A DNA stretch of 64,000 nt from G051903925 sp051903925 (GCF_051903925.1 NZ_CP173678.1:2108001-2172000), one strand, 5' to 3'. Counted from the stretch's first letter, positions 25,467-34,232 are shown. The notes: generated by a model not told the origin, from the sequence alone. Numbers and translations: made by a program.

Positions 25467-26756
25467 ATGAAGCTGGCCGATTGGCTGTCGCGTGCGGGCG
25501 TTCCCCGGCAGGAATTTGCCCGCGCCATCGGGGTCTCGCCCAGCGTCGTCACCCAATTGTGCAACCGGAAGGATGCCTGGATGTCGCGCGATACTGCCCT
25601 GACCATTGCGCGCGTGACGGCCGGCGACGTCACCGCGAACGATTTCCTGGACGTGGCCGGCCGGCCCGACGGCGACACCTTTGCCCGTGTGCGCGAGGCG
25701 GTGGACGCCTTCGCCAAGGGCGAGATCGTCGTCCTGGTCGATGACGACGACCGCGAGAACGAAGGCGACCTGGTCATTGCCGCCTCGCTCTGCACCGCGG
25801 CGAAGATGGCGTTCATCATCCGCAACTGCTGCGGCATCGTTTGCACGCCCGTCACCGCGGCCGAGGCGCAGCGCCTGAACCTGAGCCCCATGGTCGCCGC
25901 GAACGAGGCGCCGCACGCGACCGCCTTCACCGTGTCGGTCGACGTACGCCATGGCCTGACCACCGGCATCTCGGCCGAGGAACGGGCCAACACCGTCCGC
26001 GCCCTGGCCAATGCCAATATGGGTCCGGCCGATTTCGTGCGGCCGGGCCATGTCTTTCCCCTGATCGCCCGCGACGGCGGCGTGCTCATGCGCTCCGGCC
26101 ATACCGAGGGGGCGGTGGACCTGTGCCGCCTGGCGGGTCTGCCGCCGGCGGCGGCGATCTGCGAACTGGTCAACGACGACGGCACCGTGATGCGCGGGCC
26201 GCAGGTGACCGCCTTTGCCGACAGGCATGGCCTGCGACGGCTGTCGATCGCCGACCTGATCGCCTTTCGCCAGGCGCGCGAGCGGCTGGTGGAGCGGGTG
26301 GCGACCTTCCAGGTCGAGAGCGAGGTGGGCCCCCTGACCGGCCATGCCTATGTGACGCCGTTCGATCCTGTGCACCACTTCGCCTTTGTCCATGGCGACC
26401 TGGGCGACGGGCGCGGCGTGCCCGTGCGCCTGCACCGCGCTGACATCGTGGCGGACGTGCTGGGCGGCGCCGGCCCGATCCGGGCGGCCCTGACCCATTT
26501 CGCGGAGGCGGGGCGCGGCGTCCTCGTCTATCTGCGTGACGGGACGGCGGGTGTTCCCGTCACCATGCCGGGGGGCGAGGCCCGCTCGTCCGAAACCGTG
26601 CGCGCGGAAGCCTGGCGCGACGTCGGCCTGGGCGCCCAGATCCTGCGCGACCTGGGGGTCAGCGCGATCCGCAACCTGGCCTCCACCCCCCGGCACTATG
26701 TGGGCCTGGCAGGTTTCGGCATCGACATCCTGTCGACCGAGTCGCCTGAAGCCTGA
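25467..26756 (+). CDS. HTH-RibB-degenerate RibA fusion (riboflavin synthesis)
   Basis: A 429-residue three-part protein. Residues 1-60 are a Cro/C1-type HTH (RQEFARAIGVSPSVVTQLCN). Residues about 68-270 are 3,4-dihydroxy-2-butanone-4-phosphate synthase with the catalytic DDDDRENEGDLVIAA and SGHTEGAVDLCRLAGL. The C-terminal part is GTP-cyclohydrolase-II-like (HGDLGDGRGVPVRLH) but lacks all three zinc cysteines: the usual C-x-x-G-D...C-D-C segment is replaced by HRADIVADVLGG. It should therefore make the riboflavin precursor DHBP but not open GTP. Similar RibB proteins with a non-catalytic RibA-like tail are known in proteobacteria; the HTH addition is unusual. Confidence 0.88.
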   Translation: MKLADWLSRAGVPRQEFARAIGVSPSVVTQLCNRKDAWMSRDTALTIARVTAGDVTANDFLDVAGRPDGDTFARVREAVDAFAKGEIVVLVDDDDRENEGDLVIAASLCTAAKMAFIIRNCCGIVCTPVTAAEAQRLNLSPMVAANEAPHATAFTVSVDVRHGLTTGISAEERANTVRALANANMGPADFVRPGHVFPLIARDGGVLMRSGHTEGAVDLCRLAGLPPAAAICELVNDDGTVMRGPQVTAFADRHGLRRLSIADLIAFRQARERLVERVATFQVESEVGPLTGHAYVTPFDPVHHFAFVHGDLGDGRGVPVRLHRADIVADVLGGAGPIRAALTHFAEAGRGVLVYLRDGTAGVPVTMPGGEARSSETVRAEAWRDVGLGAQILRDLGVSAIRNLASTPRHYVGLAGFGIDILSTESPEA

Positions 26757-26810
26757 GACCGGCGCAGCGCCACCCTTCACGCTGGCGGGCGCGTGGTCTA
26801 GTCATGGCCT

Positions 26811-27689
26811 GTGCCGACCGATCCGCCCGCCAGCCCTGAGTCCCTGGTCGTCCGCCGCTCTGCCGCGGGCGAGCGGCGGCCGCTGTCGCTGTTCCTGCCC
26901 CAGCGCATCCCCGAAGGCCTGTGGCGCGAGCGGGTCCTGGTCCGGCGCCTGATCGGCCGCGAATTGGGCAGCCGCACGCGGGGCTCTGTCCTGGGCCTGG
27001 CCTGGATGGTGCTGCAGCCGCTGCTGCTTCTGGCGGTCTTCACCCTGGTCTTCGGCACGGTATTCCAGGCGCGCTGGCAGGGGGCGGCGGGGGCCAGCTT
27101 TCCGCTGATGCTGTTCTCGGGCCTGATCGTCTATCTGTTCGCCTCCGACGTGCTGGTGCGCAGCCCGGGCCTGGTGCTTGAGAATCCATCCTATGTGACC
27201 AAGGTGGTGTTTCCGCTGGAGGTCCTGAGCGCAGTGGCGGTGGGGGCGGGCCTGGTGGGCCTGGCCCTGTCGGCGATCGTGCTGGTGGCCGTGCGCTGGG
27301 TCGTGATGGGCCCGCCGCCGATGACGGTGCTGCTGCTGCCCCTGGTGGTCTGCCCGCTGGTCCTGATGCTGCTGGGGGTGTCCTGGTTCCTGGCGGCGCT
27401 TGGCGTCTACCTGCGCGACCTGCGCCATGTCGTGGCGCCTATGGTCCAGGTCCTGATGTTCCTCAGCCCCGTCTTCTTTCCCATCGCCGCCCTGCCCGCC
27501 GGCTGGCAGGCGGTCGCCCTGGCCAACCCGCTGACCGTGCCGATCGAGGGGGTGCGCGCGATCCTGCTGGACGGACTGCCGCCGGACTGGGCGGCCTGGG
27601 CCTGGCACAGCCTGGCCGCGCTGGCCGTGGCGGCCCTGGGCCATGCCTGGTTCGTCAAGCTGCGCAAGGGCTTCGCCGATGTCCTCTGA
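26811..27689 (+). CDS. wzm: ABC-2 polysaccharide export permease (Wzm type)
   Basis: A 292-residue inner-membrane permease with six helices. The cytoplasmic amphipathic N-terminus (ERVLVRRLIGRELGSRTRGS) and first helix (LGLAWMVLQPLLLLAVFTLV) are typical of O-antigen/teichoic-acid exporters, as is LRDLRHVVAPMVQVLMFLSP. The start is a GTG at 26811 without a clear ribosome-binding site. It overlaps the ATPase gene by 11 bases. No glycosyltransferase gene is nearby. Confidence 0.88.
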   Translation: MPTDPPASPESLVVRRSAAGERRPLSLFLPQRIPEGLWRERVLVRRLIGRELGSRTRGSVLGLAWMVLQPLLLLAVFTLVFGTVFQARWQGAAGASFPLMLFSGLIVYLFASDVLVRSPGLVLENPSYVTKVVFPLEVLSAVAVGAGLVGLALSAIVLVAVRWVVMGPPPMTVLLLPLVVCPLVLMLLGVSWFLAALGVYLRDLRHVVAPMVQVLMFLSPVFFPIAALPAGWQAVALANPLTVPIEGVRAILLDGLPPDWAAWAWHSLAALAVAALGHAWFVKLRKGFADVL

Positions 27690-28962
27690 CCCCGCGATCA
27701 GGGTGCGGGACCTGGGCAAGCGCTACCTGATCTATGACCGGCCGCAGGACCGCCTGCGCCAGATGCTGAGCCTGGGCCGCCCCGGCTTCGGGCGCGAGTT
27801 CTGGGCCCTGCGCGCGGTCGACCTGGAAATCGCGACCGGATCCTGCATCGGCCTGGTCGGGCGCAACGGGGCGGGCAAGTCGACGCTGCTGCAGCTGTTG
27901 GCCGGGACGGTGCAGCCGAGCACGGGGTTCGTGGAGACGCGCGGGCGCCTGGCCGCCCTTCTGGAGCTTGGCTCCGGCTTCAACCCCGAGTTCACGGGGC
28001 GCGAGAACCTGGTCCTGGCCGCGACCGTCCTGGGCCTGGACGAGGCGGAGATCCGCGCCCGCACCCCGGCGATCGAGGCCTTTGCCGATATCGGTGCCTT
28101 CATCGACCAGCCGGTGAAGCACTATTCCTCCGGCATGCAGGCCAGACTCGCCTTTGCCGTCTCGGCCCATGTCGATCCGTCGATCCTGCTGCTGGACGAG
28201 ACGCTGGCCGTGGGCGATGCCGCGTTCACCCAGAAGTGCATGCGCGCGATCCATGCCTTTCGCGAACGCGGCACGCTCATCATCGCCAGCCACGACATGG
28301 CCGCGATCACCGCCCTGGCCGACCGTGTCCTGTGGCTGGACGGCGGCCGCGTGCGGGAGGATGGCGATCCCCGCACGGTGTGCGAGCACTACCTTGCCTC
28401 GGTCTATGGCAGCGACACCGCAGCGGCGGCGCCCGGCCGCCGCATCGCCGCTGAGCCCCGCTTCCGGCCGACGGTCGCGGCGGCCGAGGTGCAGCCCTTC
28501 GAGCCGGCGGGTGATGCCTTTGGCGAGGGCGCCGCGCGGATCGTCGATGCCGTCCTGACCGATCCCGAGGGGCGGCCGCTGGCGCGGCTTGAGGGGGGAG
28601 AGGCCGTGTGCCTGTCGGTCACGGCGGCGGTGACGGCCACGCTGGACCAGCCGCTGATCGGCTTCATCGTCAAGGATCGCATGGGCCAGGAGCTGTTCGG
28701 GGAGAACACGCTTGTGGCGCCGCGCCGCGCGGCCCCGGCCGGCAGCCGCCTTGTGGCCCGCTTCAGCTTCGTCATGCCCTGGCTGCGGGCCGGCGACTAT
28801 GCCGTGACGATCGCGGTCGGCGACGGCACCCAGACCGCCCACCGCCAGCACCATTGGCTGCACGAGGCGCTGATCTTCCGCATCGCCACCAGCAGCGTCA
28901 CCCGCGGCCTGGCCGGCGTCCCCATGCTCGACGTGAGCCTGGCGGTCGAGGGGGCTGACTGA
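27679..28962 (+). CDS. wzt: Polysaccharide export ATPase with C-terminal carbohydrate-binding domain (Wzt type)
   Basis: A 427-residue ATPase. Walker A GRNGAGKST (about residue 64), the teichoic-acid/O-antigen subfamily signature YSSGMQARLAFAVS, Walker B ILLLDETLAVGD and switch LIIASHDM occupy residues 1-240. Residues about 275-425 form a beta-rich domain like Wzt_C, which in some O-antigen systems reads the modified end of the glycan and so couples termination with export. This argues for an ABC-dependent glycan with a capped end. Confidence 0.9.
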   Translation: MSSDPAIRVRDLGKRYLIYDRPQDRLRQMLSLGRPGFGREFWALRAVDLEIATGSCIGLVGRNGAGKSTLLQLLAGTVQPSTGFVETRGRLAALLELGSGFNPEFTGRENLVLAATVLGLDEAEIRARTPAIEAFADIGAFIDQPVKHYSSGMQARLAFAVSAHVDPSILLLDETLAVGDAAFTQKCMRAIHAFRERGTLIIASHDMAAITALADRVLWLDGGRVREDGDPRTVCEHYLASVYGSDTAAAAPGRRIAAEPRFRPTVAAAEVQPFEPAGDAFGEGAARIVDAVLTDPEGRPLARLEGGEAVCLSVTAAVTATLDQPLIGFIVKDRMGQELFGENTLVAPRRAAPAGSRLVARFSFVMPWLRAGDYAVTIAVGDGTQTAHRQHHWLHEALIFRIATSSVTRGLAGVPMLDVSLAVEGAD

Positions 28963-28973
28963 GGCGTCGCACC

Positions 28974-29089
28974 AACATCCTTCGAGATGGTCCGTCGGAC
29001 CTCCTCAGGATGACGCCGGTGGGATTTTCCTGAACGCAAACAACGGCGTTATGCTGAGGAGCCGCGAAGCGGCCTCTCGAAGCATGTTG
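28974..29089. repeat. Intergenic palindromic repeat, second copy
   Basis: AACATCCTTCGAGA at the left and TCTCGAAGCATGTT at the right, with inner arms ACCTCCTCAGGATG and TATGCTGAGGAGC, make a long imperfect hairpin of about 116 bp. It is related to the element at 7053-7155. It fills the gap between two convergent genes and may serve as a bidirectional terminator. Confidence 0.75.
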
Positions 29090-29097
29090 ACCGGGGC

Positions 29098-29754
29098 CTA
29101 TGTCTCCCCGCGCGCCAGGCGGGCCTCGTACTCCGCACCGGAGATGAGGCCGCCTTCGCGTTCCGGCCGGCCCTGGTCGCGGGGCGGCAGGACGGGCTGG
29201 ATCACGTCGATCCGCTTCCACGTCGCGAGCGGCACGCTGCCATCCGCCGCCGGCACGGCGGCGGACGTCGCCACGCGGTCATAGCGGTGGACATAGCGGG
29301 CACAGTTCACGAAGACCTGGTCCAGGGCGATCCGCACGACCAGGTCGGCGCCGGGGAAGCGGGCCAGCAGGGGGCCATCCGTCACCAGTTCGGCCCGGCC
29401 CTGGAGGCGCAGGCGATTCGGCGTCTCGAAGTCGATGAACAGCAGGCCGACCTCCGCATGCGCGGCGATGTTGCCCATCGAGTAGTACATGCCATTTCCG
29501 TCATAGCTGGGCAGGGCCAGCGTCCGCGGGTCCAGCACCTGGATGAAGCCCGGCGCCCCGCCCTTGTACGAGACGGTGGGGCGGCCGTCGGCATCCTGCG
29601 TCGCCAGGAAGACCATGTCGCGACCCTGGACGAAGGCGATCTCCGCGTCCGTCAGGTGGTCATGGACGATGGTCGCCTCCAGCGCGTCGGCCAGCGGCCG
29701 GGTGCCGAAACGGTCCTGAAGGGCGCGATGGGGCGCGCCGTAGAGCTGGCTCAT
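29098..29754 (-). CDS. Pyridoxamine-5-phosphate-oxidase-fold flavoprotein
   Basis: A 218-residue PPOX split-barrel protein. The FMN-binding core shows VFLATQDADGRPTVSYKGGA, DGNGMYYSMGNIA and VGLLFIDFETPNRLRLQGRA. Members of this group bind FMN or F420 and reduce diverse substrates; true PdxH function is not supported because the overall spacing differs. It is the last gene of the epoxide hydrolase operon, 4 bases after the DUF2569 gene. Confidence 0.88.
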   Translation of the reverse strand: MSQLYGAPHRALQDRFGTRPLADALEATIVHDHLTDAEIAFVQGRDMVFLATQDADGRPTVSYKGGAPGFIQVLDPRTLALPSYDGNGMYYSMGNIAAHAEVGLLFIDFETPNRLRLQGRAELVTDGPLLARFPGADLVVRIALDQVFVNCARYVHRYDRVATSAAVPAADGSVPLATWKRIDVIQPVLPPRDQGRPEREGGLISGAEYEARLARGET

Positions 29755-29758
29755 GCCG

Positions 29759-30280
29759 CTAGTCCACGAAAGTACGGCGCACGCGGCGCGAGCGCAGCAG
29801 ATAGGGAATGCCGATGGCGGCCAGGATGGCGCTGATCGCGATCTGCCAGTTGGTCGCCGCCACCGCCTGCTCGCCCGCCAGGGCGCGAGCCCACACGGCG
29901 TCCGCGATGGCGAACAGAACGGCAGCAGACCAGGTGGCGATCAGCACCGGGGGGTAGAGGCGACGGTTCGTCATCATCAGGATGATCGCCCACAGGCCGG
30001 CACCGGCCAGCGCCACCAGGCAGACGAACTCGAACGCCAGCAGTCCGTTGGCAGGGTGGTCGGGGCCAAGGGCGGCGAGCGGCCGCCAGGTCTGCCACGC
30101 CCCCCAGGCCCAGATCATGGGGCGCAGGAAGGTGGCGACGCCCATCAGCAGCATCCAGCCGCCCAGCCCCGTCTCGGACGTGTCGTCGGCACGCCGCGTC
30201 GCCGGGGCCGTGCCCGCCCGCACCGCCATGCGGCCGGCCGCCGCGGTGGCGCGGTCACGCCTGCGTCGGGTCCGGCTCAC
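29759..30280 (-). CDS. DUF2569-like membrane protein
   Basis: A 173-residue protein with a basic N-terminus (about residues 1-30) and four hydrophobic helices. The family-like start GLGGWMLLMGVATFLRPM is at about residue 38. Function unknown. It begins with GTG overlapping the stop of the epoxide hydrolase gene by 4 bases (GTGA), so it is translated with that operon. Confidence 0.72.
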   Translation of the reverse strand: MSRTRRRRDRATAAAGRMAVRAGTAPATRRADDTSETGLGGWMLLMGVATFLRPMIWAWGAWQTWRPLAALGPDHPANGLLAFEFVCLVALAGAGLWAIILMMTNRRLYPPVLIATWSAAVLFAIADAVWARALAGEQAVAATNWQIAISAILAAIGIPYLLRSRRVRRTFVD

Positions 30281-31425
30281 CGCAGCGGCCGGAAGGCGGT
30301 GCGCACGTCCTCCACGAACAGCTCCGGCTCCTCAAGCGCCGCGAAATGGCCGCCGCGCGGCATGTCGGTCCAGCGCACGACATTGTAGCACCCCTCCACC
30401 CAGCGCCGCGGGGGAAAGGGAAAGATGTCGCCCGGAAACACGGCAACGGAGGTGGGGACGGTGACGTAAGGATCGCGCAGCGGCCAGTCACGCTGCTGCA
30501 GCAGCAGGCCGCGATACATCCAGTTGGCCGTGTTGATCGTGTCGGTCACGGCATAGATCATGACCGTCGTCAGCAGCTGCTCGCGGGTATAGCGGCTATA
30601 GGGGTCGCCGTCCTTGCAGTCGCTCCAGGCGCGGAACTTCTCCAGGATCCAGGCGGCGATGCCGACCGGGTTGTCGTGCAGGGCAACGCCCAGGGTCTGC
30701 GGCTTGGTCCGTTGCAGGCGGTAATAGGCGCCCTCGTCCTCGAACACGCGGTGGGCGCGCTTGGCGTGGGCCGCCTCCACGTCGTTCTGCGGCGTCTCGT
30801 TGCGCCGGGCCAGGCCCGCCATGGTGATGTGGATGCCGGCCAGCGCCTGCGGATAGTCGAGGCCCAGGCACGAGGTCACGGCGCTGCCCCAGTCGCCGCC
30901 CTGCGCCGCGAACCGGCGATAGCCCAGCTGCTCCGTCATCAGCGTGTGCCACATGCGGGCGACATGACGCGGTGCGATCGGGTTGGTCGGCTTGCCCGAG
31001 AAGCCATAGCCCGGCATGGACGGCACGATCACGTCGAAGGCGTCGGCCGCGTCGCCGCCATGGGCCGCCGGGTTGGCCAGCGCGTCGATCACGCGGGAGA
31101 ACTCATAGTGCGTGCTGGGCCAGCCATGGGTCAGGACCAGCGGCAGCGGATTCGGCCCCTTGCCCTTCACGTGCACGAAATGGACGTCGATCCCCTCGAT
31201 CTCGGCCGTGAACTGGGGCCAGCGGTTCAGCTGCGCCTCGACCTGACGCCAGTCGAAGTCGCCAAGCCAGGTGGCGCAAAGATCGCGCAGCCAGGCGACG
31301 TCCATGCCGTGTTCCCAGCCATCGCCCAGGGTCGGGATGTCGGGAAAGCGGTGGTCGACCACCTTGGCGTAGATGCGTTCCAGAACGGCATCCGGCACGG
31401 CGATCCGGAAGGGCTTCACGCTCAT
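30277..31425 (-). CDS. Epoxide hydrolase, alpha/beta fold (second of two)
   Basis: A 382-residue microsomal-type epoxide hydrolase homologue, which opens epoxides to diols through an aspartyl ester. The N-terminal EHN region (PFRIAVPDAVLERIYAKV) is followed by the oxyanion-hole HGWPSTHYEF, the nucleophile in QGGDWGSAVTSC and the terminal His in MPRGGHFAALEEPE. It overlaps its upstream paralogue by 4 bases (ATGA). Confidence 0.92.
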   Translation of the reverse strand: MSVKPFRIAVPDAVLERIYAKVVDHRFPDIPTLGDGWEHGMDVAWLRDLCATWLGDFDWRQVEAQLNRWPQFTAEIEGIDVHFVHVKGKGPNPLPLVLTHGWPSTHYEFSRVIDALANPAAHGGDAADAFDVIVPSMPGYGFSGKPTNPIAPRHVARMWHTLMTEQLGYRRFAAQGGDWGSAVTSCLGLDYPQALAGIHITMAGLARRNETPQNDVEAAHAKRAHRVFEDEGAYYRLQRTKPQTLGVALHDNPVGIAAWILEKFRAWSDCKDGDPYSRYTREQLLTTVMIYAVTDTINTANWMYRGLLLQQRDWPLRDPYVTVPTSVAVFPGDIFPFPPRRWVEGCYNVVRWTDMPRGGHFAALEEPELFVEDVRTAFRPLR

Positions 31426-32567
31426 CGCAGGCCCCGGAAGAAGCTGCGAATGTCGCCGGTCAGGGCCTCGGGCTGTTCCAGGGCGGCGAAGTGGCCACCC
31501 TTGGCGAAGGTGTTCATCTGCTTCAGGTTGCAGCCGCGCTGCACCACGCTGCGCGGCGGGTTCCAGGGGGCGATGTCCTTCGGGAACTGGGCAAAGGCCG
31601 TGGGCACCGGGATCGGACCGCTGAAGGGCGGCGCCACGGCCGCCTCCTCGGCCATGCCGCGGTACATCCAGATCGACGTGCCGATCGTGCCCGTCAGGGC
31701 ATAGATCGCGATGTTGGTCAGCAGCTCGTCCTTGGAATAGACGCTCTCGATATCGCCGTCGATGTCGCTCCAGCCGGCGAACTTCTCGACGATCCAGGCG
31801 GCCAGGCCCGCCGGGCTGTCGTGCAGGGCAAAGGCGGGCGTCATCGGCTTGGTCGCGTGCTCGTTGAAATAGCCCATCTCGCTCGCGGTATAGGTGGCGA
31901 CGCGGGCGGCCCAGGCCTTTTCCTCCTCGCTCGGCTCGGGCGGCATGGCGGCCAGGGGGAACAGGTTCAGGTGCACGCCGATCAGGCTGTCGGGGAAGTC
32001 ATGCCCCAGAAGGGCAGAGACGGCACTGCCCCAGTCGCCCCCCTGCGCCCCGAAGCGGGAATAGCCCAGCACCTGCGTCATCAGCGTGTGCCACATGCGG
32101 GCCGTCGCCTTGGGCCCGATGGGCCGCGGCGGAGCACCGGAAAAGCCATAGCCGGGGAGCGACGGGATGACCACGTCGAAGCTGTCGGCCGCATCCCCGC
32201 CATGGGCGGCGGGGTCGGTCAGGGCGTCGACCATGTGCAGGAACTCGAAGAAGCTGCCGGGCCAGCCATGGGTCAGGATCAGGGGCAGGGGGGTGGGACC
32301 CTTGCCCTTCACATGGACGAAGTGGATGGGAATGCCCTCCACCTCCGCCCGGAACTGGGGATACCGGTTCAGGCCCTCCTCGGCCTTGCGCCAGTCGAAC
32401 TGCGTGCCCCAGTAGTGGACAAGGTCGCGGACATAGGCGCTCTCCGCACCGTAGGCCCAGCTGGAATCGACGGGCGCGGGGGGAAACTCGGCGGCGCGGA
32501 CCTTGGCCAGCACCTGCTGCAGCCGCGCCTCCGGCACCGCGATCCGGAAGGGTTCGATTGTCGCCAT
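31422..32567 (-). CDS. Epoxide hydrolase, alpha/beta fold (first of two)
   Basis: A 381-residue paralogue of the gene downstream, with the same layout: EHN region (PFRIAVPEARLQQVLAKV), HGWPGSFFEF, nucleophile QGGDWGSAVSAL and the His in FAKGGHFAALEQPE. Tandem paralogues suggest two related substrates or enantiomers. AGGGG lies 6 bases before the ATG at 32567; the adjacent ATG at 32570 is equally possible. The 205-bp divergent gap to 32773 shows no gene. Confidence 0.92.
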   Translation of the reverse strand: MATIEPFRIAVPEARLQQVLAKVRAAEFPPAPVDSSWAYGAESAYVRDLVHYWGTQFDWRKAEEGLNRYPQFRAEVEGIPIHFVHVKGKGPTPLPLILTHGWPGSFFEFLHMVDALTDPAAHGGDAADSFDVVIPSLPGYGFSGAPPRPIGPKATARMWHTLMTQVLGYSRFGAQGGDWGSAVSALLGHDFPDSLIGVHLNLFPLAAMPPEPSEEEKAWAARVATYTASEMGYFNEHATKPMTPAFALHDSPAGLAAWIVEKFAGWSDIDGDIESVYSKDELLTNIAIYALTGTIGTSIWMYRGMAEEAAVAPPFSGPIPVPTAFAQFPKDIAPWNPPRSVVQRGCNLKQMNTFAKGGHFAALEQPEALTGDIRSFFRGLR

Positions 32568-32772
32568 CATGCGCCCCTGGGGTTTTCCCGCGTCGTTTCC
32601 AGGCGCGCAGCATGACGCGGGTGCACAAGTGCGTAAACGGATGACGTGAGGGGGACCCTGCGCGCGACGCCGCAGGATCGGTCTTTCCTCAAAGCACCCT
32701 TGCAAGGCTCGAACTTCCGCAGCCGACGGCTTCGGCCTAGGATTTTGCGTCCTTGCATTGGGGAATACGACC

Positions 32773-34134
32773 ATGGCGCTTGCCGCGCGGAAGATTGGCA
32801 CGACCGAGGATCAGGCGCGGGTGTCGACGCCGAACGACCTTGAAGCGTTCTGGATGCCGTTCACGGCCAACCGCCAGTTCAAGAAGGCACCGCGCCTGCT
32901 GGCGCGGGCCAAGGGCGCCTATTACTACACGCCGGAAGGAAAGCAGGTCCTGGACGCCACGTCCGGCCTGTGGTGCTGCAATGCCGGCCACGCGCATCCC
33001 AAGATCGTGGAGGCGGTCCAGCGCCAGGTGGCGGAGCTGGATTTCGCGCCGACCTTCCAGTTCGGCCACCCGATCGCGTTCGAACTGGCCTCGCGCCTCG
33101 CCTCGATCCTGCCCAGCCCACTGGAATATGTCTTCTATGCCAATTCGGGGTCGGAGGCGGTCGATACCGCGCTGAAGATCGCGCTTGCCTATCACAAGGC
33201 CAGGGGCGAGGCCGGGCGGACCCGCCTGATCGGGCGCGAGCGCGGCTATCACGGCGTCGGCTTTGGCGGGATTTCGGTCGGCGGCATGGTCGCCAACCGC
33301 CGCACCTTCGGGCCGCTGCTGCCCGGTGTCGACCACCTGCCGCACACCGCGGACCTGGGGCGCAATGCCTTCTCCAAGGGCCAGCCGCAGCACGGTGCCG
33401 AACTGGCCGACGCGCTGGAGCGGATCGTCGCCCTGCATGACCCCTCGACCATCGCGGCCGTGATCGTGGAGCCGGTCGCCGGCTCCACCGGCGTGCTGCC
33501 GCCGCCCGTCGGCTACCTGCAGCGCCTGCGCGAGATCTGCACCAAGTACGGCATCCTGCTGATCTTCGACGAGGTCATCACAGGCTTCGGCCGCCTGGGC
33601 GCGCCGTTCGCCGCCCAGCATTTCGGCGTGACGCCCGACCTCATCAACTGCGCCAAGGGCATCACCTCGGGCGTCGTGCCGATGGGGGCGGTGTTCGCGT
33701 CGAAGCAGATCTACGACACGTTCATGAACGGGCCGGAAGGCACGATCGAGTTGTTCCACGGCTATACCTATTCGGGGCACCCGCTGGCCTGTGCCGCGGC
33801 TTTGGCGACGCTGGACGTCTATCGCGACGAGGGGCTGTTCGAGCGCGCGGCCGAGATGGCGCCCAAGTGGGAAGCCGCCCTGCATTCGCTGCGTGGCCTG
33901 CCGCATGTCATCGACATCCGCAATATCGGCCTGATGGGCGCCATCGAGCTGGAAGGCCGTCCCGGAGCGCCCACCGCGCGGGCCTATGACGCGATGGTCG
34001 ATGCCTTCAACAACGGCCTGCTGCTGCGCACGACCGGCGACACCATCGCCATGTCGCCGCCGCTGATCGTCGAGGATTCGCAGATCGAGTTCATCGTCGA
34101 GACGCTGACCGCGATCCTGAAGCGCCTGGCCTGA
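32773..34134 (+). CDS. Class III aminotransferase (omega-amino acid:pyruvate type)
   Basis: A 453-residue PLP enzyme. The PLP lysine is at about residue 295 in INCAKGITSGVVPMGAV; LIFDEVITGFGRLG holds the cofactor-binding Asp, and ANSGSEAVDTALKIA the phosphate-binding residues. WMPFTANRQFKKAPRLL is typical of beta-alanine/omega-amino acid:pyruvate transaminases, which make alanine. The next gene, alanine dehydrogenase, would recycle that alanine to pyruvate. The ATG at 32773 is preferred over the TTG at 32758. Confidence 0.92.
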   Translation: MALAARKIGTTEDQARVSTPNDLEAFWMPFTANRQFKKAPRLLARAKGAYYYTPEGKQVLDATSGLWCCNAGHAHPKIVEAVQRQVAELDFAPTFQFGHPIAFELASRLASILPSPLEYVFYANSGSEAVDTALKIALAYHKARGEAGRTRLIGRERGYHGVGFGGISVGGMVANRRTFGPLLPGVDHLPHTADLGRNAFSKGQPQHGAELADALERIVALHDPSTIAAVIVEPVAGSTGVLPPPVGYLQRLREICTKYGILLIFDEVITGFGRLGAPFAAQHFGVTPDLINCAKGITSGVVPMGAVFASKQIYDTFMNGPEGTIELFHGYTYSGHPLACAAALATLDVYRDEGLFERAAEMAPKWEAALHSLRGLPHVIDIRNIGLMGAIELEGRPGAPTARAYDAMVDAFNNGLLLRTTGDTIAMSPPLIVEDSQIEFIVETLTAILKRLA

Positions 34135-34141
34135 GCCGCAG

Positions 34142-34176
34142 GCCTCTTGCCGGCTGGAATCCGGCCGGCAAGAGGC
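34142..34176 (+). terminator. Perfect 13-bp hairpin after the aminotransferase
   Basis: GCCTCTTGCCGGC (34142-34154) pairs perfectly with GCCGGCAAGAGGC (34164-34176) around a 9-base loop. There is no U-run after it, so it is either a weak terminator or an mRNA-stabilising hairpin between two metabolically linked genes. Confidence 0.55.
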
Positions 34177-34180
34177 GCAC

Positions 34181-34228
34181 GCTTCCCCTGAACGAGGGGG
34201 CGGCCAAGCCCCCCGCATCCGGGGAAGC
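34181..34228 (+). promoter_or_regulatory. Leader hairpin covering the ald ribosome-binding site
   Basis: GCTTCCCC (34181-34188) can pair with GGGGAAGC (34221-34228), and an inner GGGGGC/GCCCCC stem (34196-34201/34208-34213) fits inside it. GGGGAAG is the probable Shine-Dalgarno of ald (ATG 34233), so the fold would hide it. Confidence 0.5.
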
Positions 34229-34232
34229 GGCC

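Noticed and set aside
25467..26756. Bifunctional RibBA with GTP cyclohydrolase II activity
   Set aside because: All three zinc-binding cysteines of the RibA domain are missing.
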